From NCBI GenBank assembly GCA_032622095.1, contig CP136069.1, positions 41,888,194 through 41,952,193 on the forward strand: a stretch of 64,000 bases of DNA. Direction: 5' to 3'. This document shows positions 44,786 through 55,339 of the stretch, piece by piece (the stretch's first letter is position 1; each line of letters starts with the position of its first letter). The stretch is from Siphonodentalium dalli. Taxonomy: Eukaryota > Mollusca > Scaphopoda > Gadilida > Siphonodentaliidae. The notes under the pieces are model-generated. The model was not told the origin of the DNA, ran no database searches, and saw only the letters and a list, made by a program, of their open reading frames with translations. The position numbers and the translations under genes were made by a program.

Positions 44786-45240
44786 AAATATATGCGGACC
44801 TGGTCGGTTTTCGAACTCGATGTAAACATAATTGTTCAAGTTATTGTGGTAGGGGGGGGCTCGGTGACTCAGTCGGTAAGGTGCTGGCGATATGGGTTCA
44901 ATTCCCGGTTGAGTCATAGCTGACTTATCGCTAACTCGGGGAGTTGCTAGTTACTCCCCGATGGTCGGTGGTTTCGCCGGGCACAATGGGTCATTCTTCC
45001 AGCCAATGAAGTCACTGCTTGATTTACCTTATTGCACGGACTTTCCCTCCACTAATAAAACTGGCAACGTCGTGATATAGACATGGCTGCTGAAAGCGAC
45101 GTTAAACCACAATAAATAAATAAATAATCAAGTTATTGTGATATCGCGATCAAAATTAACAAAATTGAACTAATGTTACTCCGCCCAAAATACGCGGACC
45201 TGATCGGTTTTCCAACTCGACATTATTTTGATCAAGTGTA
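44786..45240 (+). repeat. diverged tandem duplication split by a SINE
   Basis: AAAATATATGCGGACCTGGT, CGGTTTTCGAACTCGA at 44787 recurs as AAAATACGCGGACCTGATCG, GTTTTCCAACTCGA at about 45190, and each is followed by TTGNTCAAG. Without the SINE the period is about 110 bp. Confidence 0.75.
44849..45127 (+). mobile_element. complete tRNA-derived SINE with 13-bp target duplication
   Basis: The target duplication TCAAGTTATTGTG is exact at 44836-44848 and 45128-45140. The 5' head has an A box TGACTCAGTCGG and a B box GGTTCAATTCC, closer together than in a tRNA, so part of the anticodon arm is lost. A central GATGGTCGGTGGTTTCGCCG segment is followed by a 3' part ending GAAAGCGACGTTAAACCAC and AATAAATAAATAA. 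RNA polymerase III promoter boxes, a conserved core, an A-rich short-repeat tail and a perfect TSD make this a recent insertion. The partner LINE is not identifiable here. The conserved 3' motif is common in mollusc SINEs. Confidence 0.93.
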
Positions 45241-45382
45241 ATATATACCGAATAGGAAAACAATATTTGTACAATTATAGATGGACTACCGCCGCCCGCC
45301 CATGAACCGACATCGCAAAACTATATCTTAGAACAAATGTGTATAAATTATACACAATATGTGTTACATTTTATCTTGAACA

Positions 45383-45705
45383 AAATTGTGTAGAAATGAC
45401 AGTTGACATACATGTTTATATGTGTCGGTGAAAATTTCTCAACATTGAATATGAGTAAATACGTGAGTAAATTATAGTTAGGAGATGAGATATGTTATAT
45501 TTGAGACACACCTCGTAATCTGGCACAAACACAGCGAATAACAAATTTTAAAGTTGCTGCCATTTTCTGGGGGTTCTGTGGTAGCCTTTACGTTTTTTGT
45601 GTCTCCAAAATAACACATCTTATAAAATAACTATGATACACTCACATACTCACTCATATTCAACGTTGAGGTAATTCATGCGGCAATTCTACACAATTTG
45701 GGTAC
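45383..45705. mobile_element. foldback MITE with ~120-bp arms
   Basis: The left arm includes AAAATTGTGTAGAA, CAACATTGAATATGAGTAAA, ACGTGAGTA, ATAGTTA and TGAGACAC (to 45512). The right arm mirrors it from GTGTCTCCAAAATAACA (45598) to CATATTCAACGTTG and TTCTACACAATTT. An 85-bp loop lies between. Target duplications are not clear. Confidence 0.8.
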
Positions 45706-46003
45706 ACCATCTTTAACGATATTGGGAATCTGAATGACATATTAAATTATTAACTCACCCAAAAGGTTCAATGTAACACGTCCCTAAACGTCACTGCATC
45801 ATGTGCCTGAAATAGTCAACAAAATCGAATTTAACTTATAGCCGATGACTTCATGCAACGATTATCCTAAGTCCTTTCATCAAGCTAGAACACTGCATGA
45901 AGAAAAACAGGACAACAACTCCGCCTAACTGTGGGTGACTTCGACATCAGCTGCAGTCGGCTGTATCTAAGTTACCGATGGCCAGGATATGTGACCTCAC
46001 ATT

Positions 46004-46490
46004 TTAAAGGTACTCAATCCGATAAAACTCCTCTCAATTACTATTTCAATGGCTTCGGGGGTCAAAAATATTTGATTCGAGTCGAGGAAGTCACCCATCA
46101 AAGCTCAGATTTGTTAGATATCGATTTTAGAAATCTATTATTTTTCATTATCGGGAATTCTTTCTGGCCCAGAAGACAGTCAAAATTTCGTTATTATTAC
46201 CACTTGATTATAGAGTTATTCATCCTTGTCTGTTTGAATAGAGTTTTGGCGTAAAATCTCGAGCAGGTTACCAAATTGACGGCAGTTATTAGTACTCATC
46301 TCGAGCAATTAACAATTTTCAAAAATCAATATCTAATAACTCTGAGCTTTGTTTGATGGGTTCCTCGACTCGAATCAAATATTTTTTACCACCAAAGCCA
46401 AAGAAATAGTAATATAGGACCCTCTGGTCGGATTGTTGTTGTTGGAATCTGTTGAGATGGGGACCCTCTTTACGGATTGAGTACCTTTAA
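46004..46490. mobile_element. AGGTACTC-family MITE with TTAA ends (complete)
   Basis: It has TTAA at 46004-46007 and 46487-46490. The left end is AGGTACTCAATCCG and the right end CGGATTGAGTACCT. The interior holds an inverted pair of GATTCGAGTCGAGGAA/TTCCTCGACTCGAATC blocks (46075 and 46363), so much of the element is a long imperfect palindrome. TTAA targets are known for piggyBac and Kolobok transposons; these AGG ends do not fit the usual piggyBac CCC, so the superfamily is left open. Confidence 0.85.
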
Positions 46491-46533
46491 CCAAATCCTG
46501 GATGCAAGCTGTCGTACTACCAGTCATTTTCAA

Positions 46534-46572
46534 AATGGCGGACAATGACTGAAAATGGCGGACAATGATTTA
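46534..46572 (+). repeat. short tandem duplication AAAATGGCGGACAATGA x2
   Basis: Two adjacent copies of AAAATGGCGGACAATGA with a 3-bp spacer. Confidence 0.85.
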
Positions 46573-46574
46573 AT

Positions 46575-46946
46575 TATTCCACCAAAATAGACTAATCGGT
46601 AAGAGATATTTTAATATGTTGATATTTACAAGTTGTCTCACGAAAACACCTGTCTAATTTCATAATTAATTCGATGATTATATTACATGGAATACATAAT
46701 GCTTGTATTGAATACAATTGGAAAATTTTGCGGATAAAGATGGATAACTGTAAAGTGTAAATACGACCATCCTTTTGTCGGCAAGTTTCTGGGCCACAAA
46801 CAAATGAAATAACAAACTTCAAAAACCGATATGTGATCACTCTGAGCTTTGATGGGTGGGTTCCTCGACTCGAATAAAATATTTTTACCTCCCGAAGCCA
46901 AAGAAATAGTAATTTAGGATCGTCTGATCGGATTGAGTACCTTTAA
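46575..46946 (+). mobile_element. AGGTACTC-family element, partial copy
   Basis: Shared blocks are TTGCGGATAAAGATGGATAA, CTGGGCCACAAAC, CCGATATGTGATCACTCTGA, TTCCTCGACTCGAA and the terminal CGGATTGAGTACCTTTAA (46930-46946). The left TIR is missing. Confidence 0.7.
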
Positions 46947-47013
46947 CAGCCCGCTCTGGTCCACTTTGGAGTAATCCATATATCGTACGACGAAAGGCTT
47001 CGAAAACGTAGTC

Positions 47014-47495
47014 TTAACCCTTTGAGTGCCAGGCCCGATTTTTGTATCAACCCATATACCCTGTGCCAATGCATTCTCTTATATATGCGAGTCGACCATA
47101 TGTCGCCTCGAATATATAAGAGAATGCATTGGCCTAACAATTTTTCATCATTTGTTATTATTTTTTACAATTTTGTACAATTTTAATATTTTTTTCTTAT
47201 ATTCTTTAACATACTTATTTTGTAGGTTTAGTGCCAGGGAATCTTACGTTTTTCATGGGCATCAAAATTATTACTATGAATACTTGGTGATAGTTTTGAG
47301 TTATAACATGCCCCATCCAGTTTGTTTTTAAATTCGCTATAGCATGCTTTAGCATACCCAAAAAAAATTCAACCCCAAAAAATAATAATTTTTGTTTTTG
47401 TTTTTGTTTTTTTGTTAATTTTTTATTTTTTTTTAGGGCTCAACAGACCGTAAATTAGGGCCGATGAGATCGGCCCCTGGCACTGAAAGGGTTAA
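47014..47495. mobile_element. piggyBac-like MITE, copy 5, inserted in the LINE
   Basis: It has TTAA at 47014-47017 and 47492-47495. The left end is CCCTTTGAGTGCCAGG and the right end CCTGGCACTGAAAGGG. It shares with copy 2 the CATTCTCTTATATATGCGAG palindrome, the T-rich middle and a GGCCGATGAGATCGGCC hairpin at the right end. Removing it with one TTAA copy restores the LINE frame. Confidence 0.95.
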
Positions 47496-47706
47496 TGCAC
47501 TAAAATACCGCAGATTGAGAGACGACATAATAGAAACATACAAAATTAGTAGGGGACACTATACTATCGATGTTGGAGAGTGGACACATATAACATCCAG
47601 ACTAATAGTCGTTAGGTTATATTTCTTTTGTGTTATCAACCACTGGAATGACTTGCCAGCCTTTGTAGTTCAAGCAGAGGACATAAACACGTTTGATGAG
47701 CTATTA

Positions 47707-48130
47707 AAGGTTCCATTACACCAATGAGCTTGCTTTATTAAGCTCCAAATGGTAACCACAGGGGGTGATGCTGGATGTTCACATTACACCACCCAGCAAA
47801 CTTTTAAAAGCACTGTTTTATCATGAAATCGTTCACAAAATGTCAATAAAATTAAATAAATAACATTATATTTATTAACTCGACTCCAATATTGTGAATT
47901 TCATGCATGGGTTTTTTATCAGGTATCAAGAGGAATTATGTTATTTAGCTGCTACCTGACATTAACGGGGGTTCCTCGCTGTATGCAAAAAGGGCTCGGT
48001 CCCTTTCCCAACAGCTTGCTCTTTGTGTAATTAATAATACTGAGCTGTATGAAACGGCATGGTATTACACGATGCAGCACGCCTCTTCAGCTCGCTTAAT
48101 AAAGCAAGCTTAATCGTGTAATGGCACCTT
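47707..48130. mobile_element. MITE with AAGGT-CCATTACAC ends, inserted in the LINE
   Basis: The left end AAGGTTCCATTACAC and right end GTGTAATGGCACCTT form TIRs that extend through GAGCTTGCTTTATTAAGC and GCTTAATAAAGCAAGCTTAA, about 38 bp. The target is TA (47705-47706 and 48131-48132). TTA or a mutated TTAA is also possible because the left flank reads TTAA. There is no ORF. Confidence 0.87.
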
Positions 48131-48171
48131 TAGATTCACAACAGCTTTTGGGATATCAGATACCAATTTGA

Positions 48172-48369
48172 TGAGTGATCACACACATAAGTTAACACAC
48201 TTTAAATCTATAGGCGGCCAAAAGTCATGGTGACTTATAGCCTAGAACAATTATGTTATTATGTTATGTGTAAATTGGTGTCAGCACCACAATCATTCGA
48301 TCGCCCGATTTCTAACCCTAATTATCACATGATTCGTATCTACTCATTCCCTGGATTATATACGATGGT
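48172..48369. other. unannotated sequence after the LINE stop
   Basis: Likely LINE 3' UTR at first; no terminal repeat was identified. Confidence 0.35.
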
Positions 48370-48560
48370 TACCTAACATAAGGCCAACGCAAAGCGTTCA
48401 GCGATGGCGATGTTGGTTCTAATCCCCATCAGCGCGGGTTTTTGATGCAATGGGTAGATAACCTGATTCGTGTATCTGGGCAATTTGTCAGTTTCTTTCC
48501 TGCGGTCGGTGATTTCTACCACAATGAACAAAACCAAACCATGGGCATCAAATGATTGTG
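48370..48560 (+). mobile_element. degenerate tRNA-SINE
   Basis: A B-box-like GGTTCTAATCCC at about 48414 follows a weak A-box region (CGTTCAGCGATGGCG). At 48505 TGCGGTCGGTGATTTCTACC matches the core GATGGTCGGTGGTTTCGCCG of the SINE at 44849. The tail and TSD are not found. It overlaps a chance minus-strand frame. Confidence 0.55.
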
Positions 48561-48640
48561 AAGCACACGGCACATGCAAAACATTCATATGAGCGTATGT
48601 GCGATATTCACAACGACGATCGATAAGTAGTAATTTCAGG

Positions 48641-48650
48641 GGGGGGGGAG
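48641..48650. repeat. G homopolymer
   Basis: A short G run of about 9 to 10 bases. Confidence 0.7.
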
Positions 48651-48775
48651 ACCCTAGGATTCTCGAAAGGTCCCTCTCCTTAACCCCTCATTTTCATTTA
48701 GACAAGATATAACAAAAAAAAGCCTGAATATACACAATTTATGACTTCATTTTATATCTTTTTCTGTTGAGGTTT

Positions 48776-48826
48776 TTCTGATGATGACGATGATGATGGT
48801 GATGATGGTGATGATGGTGGTGGTTA
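48776..48826 (+). repeat. (GATGAT)n microsatellite
   Basis: GATGATGACGATGATGATGG with later GGTGATGATGG units. The His-rich minus-strand frame is a product of this repeat. Confidence 0.92.
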
Positions 48827-49039
48827 CGAGGAAGCTTGTGATGACTCGTCGGCCCGGCGTGCCGCTCTAAGTGCTGCTGATTCTGCTGGTAGTTTATCAC
48901 TCTTTGCCATGGTTTCTTCCCATCTGGTGTCGTGTGATGTAGCTGCCACCCACATATGACGACATATAGAGTGTTTGGGGTGGGTGCTAGCCCTGGGATT
49001 ATCGGTAGGACCGAGTGGTCCCCCCTTAACCTCAAACGA

Positions 49040-49600
49040 CGATCAAACTCCGAGCAGCCTTATATCCAGCTAAATCGTCTATTTATCGAGGATTTGACTT
49101 GGCCACTTTTCTTGAGTAACACTCTCGTCTGTGGATTAGTTAAACTAATCCCGAATTTACTCCAACATAAACTCACTAATGGGTTCTCGCGATCGTGCTT
49201 TCCAATTAGCAGATCAACGTGAGAAAATGGAGGTCGATTGGTCGAAGTGGTAATGAACTACGACTTGAATGAATCCTCCCTTGATATAAAGGGTTGGCAA
49301 CATCTCTCATGCTGTGTAGGACAATATGACATGACTGGAACTATGGGCTTTGTTATCTGTGTTCAATACAAAGTGTAGCTCACTAATAACAGAGAGCACA
49401 AGAAATGTACCATTCATCATTATATAGATATTGATATTGCTAAGCAAATAGTTATTAAAAAATGTACCCGAATTTTGACACGAACAGTGTATTTTGAACA
49501 AATAAGGTTTACCGACCCGGAAAACACTTCATGCATATTTGGGAGAACCATTTCCAGGATAAAGATAACTTATTTTAACCCTTTCTATACTAATTACTCA
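49040..49600. other. unannotated sequence; TTAACCCTTTC word near 49574
   Basis: A lone piggyBac-like end word TTAACCCTTTC at about 49574 has no partner within 1.4 kb. Nothing else was recognised. Confidence 0.4.
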
Positions 49601-50062
49601 TTAAAGGGCCACTTAATTTTCGAGTCACCGATTATTTTTATATAGTGCCTTGATATACGGTTTTAATAACTACCTATGCCATAAAATATGATTAAAATAC
49701 TACAATTCAACACCATTTGGAACGTCTGTGTCTCAGAAGATGCCCATAGAGAAATAAAAAACAGCTGAAATCATAGAAAAATTTCCCTCGTTATTGCTCC
49801 CAGAATGCAACAGAATTCAAACTAAGAATGTAATTTTCAATGGAAAGGGACTAACTCTATATCTTAAGATATTATTGAAAATAACACAACTTGAGCACTG
49901 AACACCAAGTCGGTATCTCAACAAAAACAACATGTTCATAGTTTATTACACCGAATAAGTTGATAATACAATGTTTTGGAGATTCCTCATTCAAATGGTA
50001 TGTAATATGGCATATATTTTGTATAACATAATCTGCGGGTTCGAAAATTAAGTGGCCTTTAA
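49601..50062. mobile_element. AGGGCCACTT-family MITE (complete)
   Basis: It has TTAA at 49601-49604 and 50059-50062. The left end is AGGGCCACTTAATTTTCGA and the right end TCGAAAATTAAGTGGCCT. The internal body matches the truncated copies at 29320 and 32985. No coding capacity; a Kolobok- or piggyBac-type TTAA target is inferred. Confidence 0.88.
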
Positions 50063-50065
50063 TGA

Positions 50066-50280
50066 GTAGTTCCCTTAGGAAATGTTCCGATGATAAGTTC
50101 AACAAAACGATAATATTTCCCACCGATGAATATGAATTCTTCTGCACCTGTAGTATCATTCCGTCTGTCTGTCGTCTGCTGACATTTTCTTACCATCCCT
50201 CCAAATGAATAATATACATATTTTAATATACTTTTACAACTGAGTGCGATAATCAATTAAGTAAAGAAAGTGTTAAATTG
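50066..50280 (+). repeat. dispersed repeat (copy 2; see 1399-1660)
   Basis: GTTCCCTTAGGAAATGTTCC to AAGTAAAGAAAGTGTTAA, colinear with 1399-1660. The complete MITE at 49601-50062 abuts its left edge. Confidence 0.65.
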
Positions 50281-50494
50281 AGTTGACCGACATTAAAATG
50301 TCCACGGTGGTTTGCAGCCTTGTGCCAAAGCCATGTCAATTTTCCAGCTGTTTTGAATTGTTCTCTCGAATCTGAGCCAAACACTCTTTATGTTTACCAA
50401 TTCAGGAACATACTGAGAATGAACGCTCTTTATTGTTATACGAGCTGAAGAAACTCGGATCGGATGAATCTAAATTCTATGAATTGATTACTTT

Positions 50495-50745
50495 ATGTGG
50501 AATGATGATGATGACGACGACGATGATGATGGCGATTATCCGACGAAGATGACGACGATGGTGAAGTTGACGACAAAGACTATGATGGGCGGTGATGACG
50601 ATGAAGACAACGGATGTGATGACGACGTTGATGACTATAATGACGATGGCGATAACACTGTGGTTGTAGGACGATGAACATGATGACGACGACGATGACG
50701 ACGACGATGATGATGACGATGATGATGATGATTATGATGATGACG
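50495..50745 (+). repeat. (GATGAC/GATGAT)n compound microsatellite
   Basis: Imperfect trinucleotide GAT, GAC and ACG repeats in two blocks, 50501-50580 and 50675-50745, with a less regular middle. The Asp-rich plus frame and Ile/Val-rich minus frame are repeat artefacts. Confidence 0.9.
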
Positions 50746-50989
50746 ATTACACAAACAAAGGACCCCGAATTCGATGGCCAAATGTCGCTATGTACATACA
50801 CTAAATATGTTATATAACTCTATATTTTGTGCACAATAATTAGTACGATTGAGTTATCAATAAAGCATCACAATATCAATATAAAGTCTTGATAAAAGTA
50901 TTTCACACATTTATCAAGTTTGATCGCCAGAATAGGACCGGAGTGTAACAAAAGCGAACATAATTCTAGGCTTCAAACAGCGGCGATGT

Positions 50990-51214
50990 TTAACCCTTCA
51001 ATTAATGTAGATTTCTGAAATTTTGTGAAAACCCTGTGCAAAATGCATTCTCTTGTATTATTATGCGAGGCTCCCTATTATGTAAGATAACATATTGACC
51101 TAACAATATTTACCTGGACCTTGTAAGTCATTCTCTTATATACGGAGGCTGCCTATATACTGGCACATGCTTTTTAATGCTGCACCATTGCACCTCACGT
51201 CATGAAAGGGTTAA
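50990..51214. mobile_element. piggyBac-like MITE, copy 6
   Basis: It has TTAA at 50990-50993 and 51211-51214. The left end is CCCTTCAATTAATG and the right end CACGTCATGAAAGGG. It contains the decayed palindrome words ATGCATTCTCTTGTAT, ATGCGAGGCTCCC and CATTCTCTTATATACGGAGG, and the ATATTTACCTGGACCTTG block shared with copy 3. Confidence 0.82.
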
Positions 51215-51514
51215 ATTTGATTCTTTGCTCACAAATACAAATACCCAATAAAATGCTCAATACGAAATGTATAACAATTGCTGAATATAGTAGCTTTATC
51301 AACTCCTCTGGCCCCAGAGATCCACCTTGCTGCACTCACTATTTTGTACACTGTAATTTTTTATCGTGCTGTCTATTAGCTATAATGATATATAATTACA
51401 CTCTTCAAATTTCGGTGTGTACAACCACGTGTAAGGGTTTGATACAATCAATTTTGGCATCTAATTTATCTGCCAAAGATTGCTGAATCGACATATCAGT
51501 GTGTGTACGTTCAG

Positions 51515-51790
51515 CCTCTTCTCATGAAAATAAGATCACATTGAACCTATTTTTAAAACACAAATAAGCCGATATCGGCATTATTTGAATCTATATATGA
51601 CACCAAAACGCGATTTTTAAAACAGTCCAATATACGAAATAAGCCCGTATTGGCGTTATTAATCTACCCCTTTTCACCGACAAGACTTACCAGATTCATG
51701 CTCTTTATAATGTGTATATGTACTAAATGGATTCACCCATTTAATAAGTGTACATTAGAATGGTCTGCTATTCGATCGAAACCTCGATGT
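51515..51790 (+). mobile_element. partial copy of the element that carries the 35-bp array
   Basis: CTCATGAAAATAAGATCACA, TTGAACCTATTT, ACACAAATAAG, CTATATATGA, GACTTACCAGAT and GCTCTTTATAATGTG match 52510-52640 in order. The following TAAGTGTACATTAGAATGGT, CTGCTATTCG (51747-51775) recurs at 52420-52448. Around 51600-51660 the block is internally duplicated. Confidence 0.65.
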
Positions 51791-51799
51791 CTTTAAAAT

Positions 51800-52419
51800 T
51801 GTACACGGAGACCCAGCATCATGTTGGAATATTTAGAGGATCCTACGAGAATACCCACGTTTTAATAAAGAACTGCGAAATCTTGCCTTGTTGCTAAACA
51901 AGACAACATACAGTAATAATTTGACATGTTACACATGTAAAAATACATATAAAAATGAGTTAATACATGCAATTCGCTAATGTAATTCAACCTGTTCTGT
52001 CTTCCTGAGGAACGACTATCTGGAATACATAACTGACCAATACGGCGTGGCCGTCTTTCTGTATATAGACTCGTTAAGTGATATTGAACTTTGTGCATTT
52101 CTACTAGGCACCGACGTCATGCAGTCGCCGGTGGAAATAGCACAACGCATGGACCAAATAGTTATCGACACTGCTTCATTTATGTTCGTCTTTTGTCAAC
52201 TGATTCGCGGACAATAAGTGCATTATTAATCCATGCCGTGGGAATGTCGACCTCGGCTCTCACATCCAAATGGACATAATTGAACCATATGGGACATATG
52301 AGACAGTAAACATATTACGGCGGAGTCACTCCTCCGCAAACACAGTGTATATTGTTGTTCCATTTATGTGAACTATACATATTCTTCTCCATATTAGAGG
52401 TCCACAATATATATATTAT
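51800..52419. other. unannotated sequence
   Basis: No coding or repeat feature recognised. Confidence 0.5.
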
Positions 52420-54420
52420 AAGTGTACATTGGAATGGTCTGCTATTCGTCTGGAGGGGGTTTTATGAAGAATAAGCAGACGATAGATAATACAAACGAAG
52501 TTCTATTTATTCAGTATGTTCTCCTGAAAATAAGGTCATATTGAACTTATTTCAACAACACAAATTGGGATTATTTGTTCTGAATTACGCTCTATATATG
52601 AACCTAAATCGACTTACCAGATGTACGCTCTTTATAATGTGTTTTCACTGTGGCCCGCGCTATAAAACGGAACTACTTGAATAAGTTCACTATGGGCTTA
52701 TTTCAGAATCAAATAAGTCCAATATAAACCTATATGTATGTGACTATATAGGTCCAATATAAACCTACATGTATGTGACTATTTAGGTCCAATATAAACC
52801 TATATGTATGTGACTATATAGGTCCAATATAAACCTATATGTATGTGACTATATAGGTCCAATATAAACCTACATGTATGTGACTATTTAGGTCCAATAT
52901 AAACCTATATGTATGTGACTATATAGGTCCAATATAAACCTATATGTATGTGACTATTTAGGTCCAATATAAACCTATATGTATGTGACTATATAGGTCC
53001 AATATAAACCTATATGTATGTGACTATATAGGTCCAATATAAACCTATATGTATGTGACTATTTAGGTCCAATATAAACCTATATGTATGTGACTATTTA
53101 GGTCCAATATAAACCTATATGTATGTGACTATTTAGGTCCAATATAAACCTATATGTATGTGACTATTTCGGTCCAATATAAACCTATATGTATGTGACT
53201 ATTTAGGTCCAATATAAACCTATATGTATGTGACTATATAGGTCCAATATAAACCTATATGTATGTGACTATTTAGGTCCAATATAAACCTATATGTATG
53301 TGACTATATAGGTCCAATATAAACCTATATGTATGTGACTATTTAGGTCCAATATAAACCTATATGTATGTGACTATATAGGTCCAATATAAACCTATAT
53401 GTATGTGACTATTTAGGTCCAATATAAACCTACATGTATGTGACTATATAGGTCCAATATAAACCTATATGTATGTGACTATTTAGGTCCAATATAAACC
53501 TACATGTATGTGACTATTTAGGTCCAATATAAACCTATATGTATGTGACTATTTAGGTCCAATATAAACCTACATGTATGTGACTATTTAGGTCCAATAT
53601 AAACCTACATGTATGTGACTATTTAGGTCCAATATAAACCTACATGTATGTGACTATTTAGGTCCAATATAAACCTACATGTATGTGACTATTTGGATCC
53701 AATATAAACCTATATGTATGTGACTATTTAGGTCCAATATAAACCTACATGTATGTGACTATTTAGGTCCAATATAAACCTACATGTATGTGACTATTTA
53801 TGTCCTATATAAACCTATATGTATGTGACTATATAGGTACAATATAAACCTATATGTATGTGACTATATAGGTCCAATATAAACCTATATGTATGTGACT
53901 ATTTAGGTCCAATATAAACCTATATGTATGTGACTATATAGGTCCAATATAAACATATATGTATGTGACTATATAGGTCCAATATAAACCTATATGTATG
54001 CGACTATTTAGGTCCAATATAAACCTATATGTATGTGACTATATAGGTCCAATATAAACCTATATGTATGTGACTATTTAGGTCCAATATAAACCTACAT
54101 GTATGTGACTATATAGGTCCAATATAAACCTATATGTATGTGACTATTTAGGTCCAATATAAACCTATATGTATGTGACTATATAGGTCCAATATAAACC
54201 TATATGTATGTGACTATTTAGGTCCAATATAAACCTATATGTATGTGACTATTTAGGTCCAATATAAACCTATATGTATGTGACTATTTAGGTCCAATAT
54301 AAACCTATATGTATGTGACTATATAGGTCCAATATAAACCTATATGTATGTGACTATTTAGGTCCAATATAAACCTATATGTATGTGACTATTTAGGTCC
54401 AATATGAACCTATTTGCACG
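52420..54420 (+). mobile_element. dispersed element with expanded 35-bp array
   Basis: The unique head at 52420-52708 matches 51515-51790 and 5005-5060. Its last part AATAAGTCCAATATAAACCT becomes the first array unit, and after the array the sequence ends AATATGAACCTATTTGCA, matching the copy at 5005-5145, which has one unit. The array therefore grew within the element. Confidence 0.75.
52709..54410 (+). repeat. 35-bp tandem array, ~49 units
   Basis: GGTCCAATATAAACCTATAT, GTATGTGACTATATA recurs every 35 bp (52751, 52786). Two positions vary: CCTATATG/CCTACATG and ACTATATA/ACTATTTA. The four variant combinations are interspersed. The monomer is about 70 percent A+T. Confidence 0.98.
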
Positions 54421-54515
54421 AGGATATGTTTATTTATTGGAGAGAAATATTGAGATAATAAGTCCCTATTTCCTAAAGTAATTACTCGTCAGTGAGCATT
54501 TAGTAAAGAAAGCGT

Positions 54516-55339
54516 TTAAAGACATATTATGTACTTGTTCGGGTGCGTGAAACTGATAAGTTGGTATTCAGGCGCTATGTCAACTGGAGGAATGTAACAT
54601 TCTACTAACATCGCCGAAAATCTTAAGCAAATCGACCATACCACTCCATAGAAAACATCGTCTGAAGTACGCTCAATTGTAAATACTTACTACTCGATTC
54701 AGGGCGCATCTATCGGCGACAATTAACGAAAACGATTTCGCCACCAAGAGTCAATGCATTTAAGTAATATATATACAGAACACAACGCGCATCTTAATCC
54801 AGACTCTTGTATCGAATGAGTTGCGGATGGCGCAAGGATATATTTTACGAGAGCGTAGCTCGAGCGAAATATATCTTTGCGGCGTCCGCAACGAGTTCGA
54901 TAAAAGATTCGAGATTATGATGCAAGTTGTGTTCTGTATTTATTCTACACCGTTCAGTCAGATAAGTTCAATCCATGAAAGTCACCTTCATTGTTACTAT
55001 AGCCACCATTATTGTGATTTAAGTATGACAAATAACCAGTAATTATTGGGGGATAAACGGAAGTGGATGGTCGACGTAATGTACGTCATCTTTCTTGGCG
55101 ACAACGTCAACAAGAATAGTTCCGGCTTGTATTACAATTGAGGTATACACTAATATGTATTCAATGGCTGGGATTCCGTTGAATACACGTGACTCACGCC
55201 AATGGGTGTGGAATAAAATACAATGAGGGTATGCGTTGTTCATTTGAATATACTATTTGTAAAAAAAATTACTACTTTGAACAAGATTATTCTCCATTTC
55301 TGTTTGATTACCCTACCGGAATGTTTCACATCACTTTAA
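54516..55339 (+). mobile_element. TTAA-bounded element, copy 2, interrupted by a hairpin MITE
   Basis: It has TTAA at 54516-54519 and 55336-55339. It is colinear with 43256-43630 up to about 54776 and from about 55243. The intervening 466 bp is the MITE listed separately. Confidence 0.82.
54777..55242 (+). mobile_element. ~465-bp MITE with subterminal hairpin (copy 1)
   Basis: It is absent from the equivalent site at about 43515, and it matches 62094-62514 over most of its length: ATTATGATGCAAGTTNTGTT, CTGTATTTATTNTACACCGT, CACCTTCATTG, AATAACCAGTAATT, AATGTACGTCATCTTTCTTG and GGGTGTGGAATA. The ends are weakly inverted (AACACAACGCGCAT and ATGCGTTGTT). A hairpin at 54805-54907 has arms of about 45 bp, beginning TATCGAATGAGTTGCGGA and ending TCCGCAACGAGTTCGATA. 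Confidence 0.82.

Larger units (their letters stand above)
46960..48171 (+). pseudogene. LINE ORF2 C-terminal fragment interrupted by two MITEs
   Basis: Three pieces, 46960-47013, 47494-47706 and 48131-48171, form one reading frame when the two MITEs are ignored. The first ends with YDERLRKRSL, the second continues NALKYRRLRDDIIETYKI, INHWNDLP and NTFDELL, and the third ends DSQQLLGYQIPI followed by TGA. The pattern YDERL...L-x-YRR-x-R-x-DMIETYKI...F-x-R-x-x-x-x-WN-x-LP is the well-known C-terminal end of many animal non-LTR retrotransposon proteins, just downstream of the RT domain. The RT domain itself is not here; the fragment starts next to the AGGTACTC element. The middle part has lost some conserved residues. 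Both joins keep frame, so the LINE fragment was still open when the MITEs landed. Confidence 0.85.

Noticed and set aside
45931-46254. 107-codon plus ORF.
   Set aside because: Runs into the AGGTACTC-family MITE, whose other copies do not keep the frame.
48739-49035. His-rich 98-codon minus-strand protein.
   Set aside because: The His run comes from a (GATGAT)n microsatellite and the rest has no recognisable domain.
5605-54410. CRISPR array.
   Set aside because: All arrays have contiguous diverging units without unique spacers, and the DNA is eukaryotic in character.
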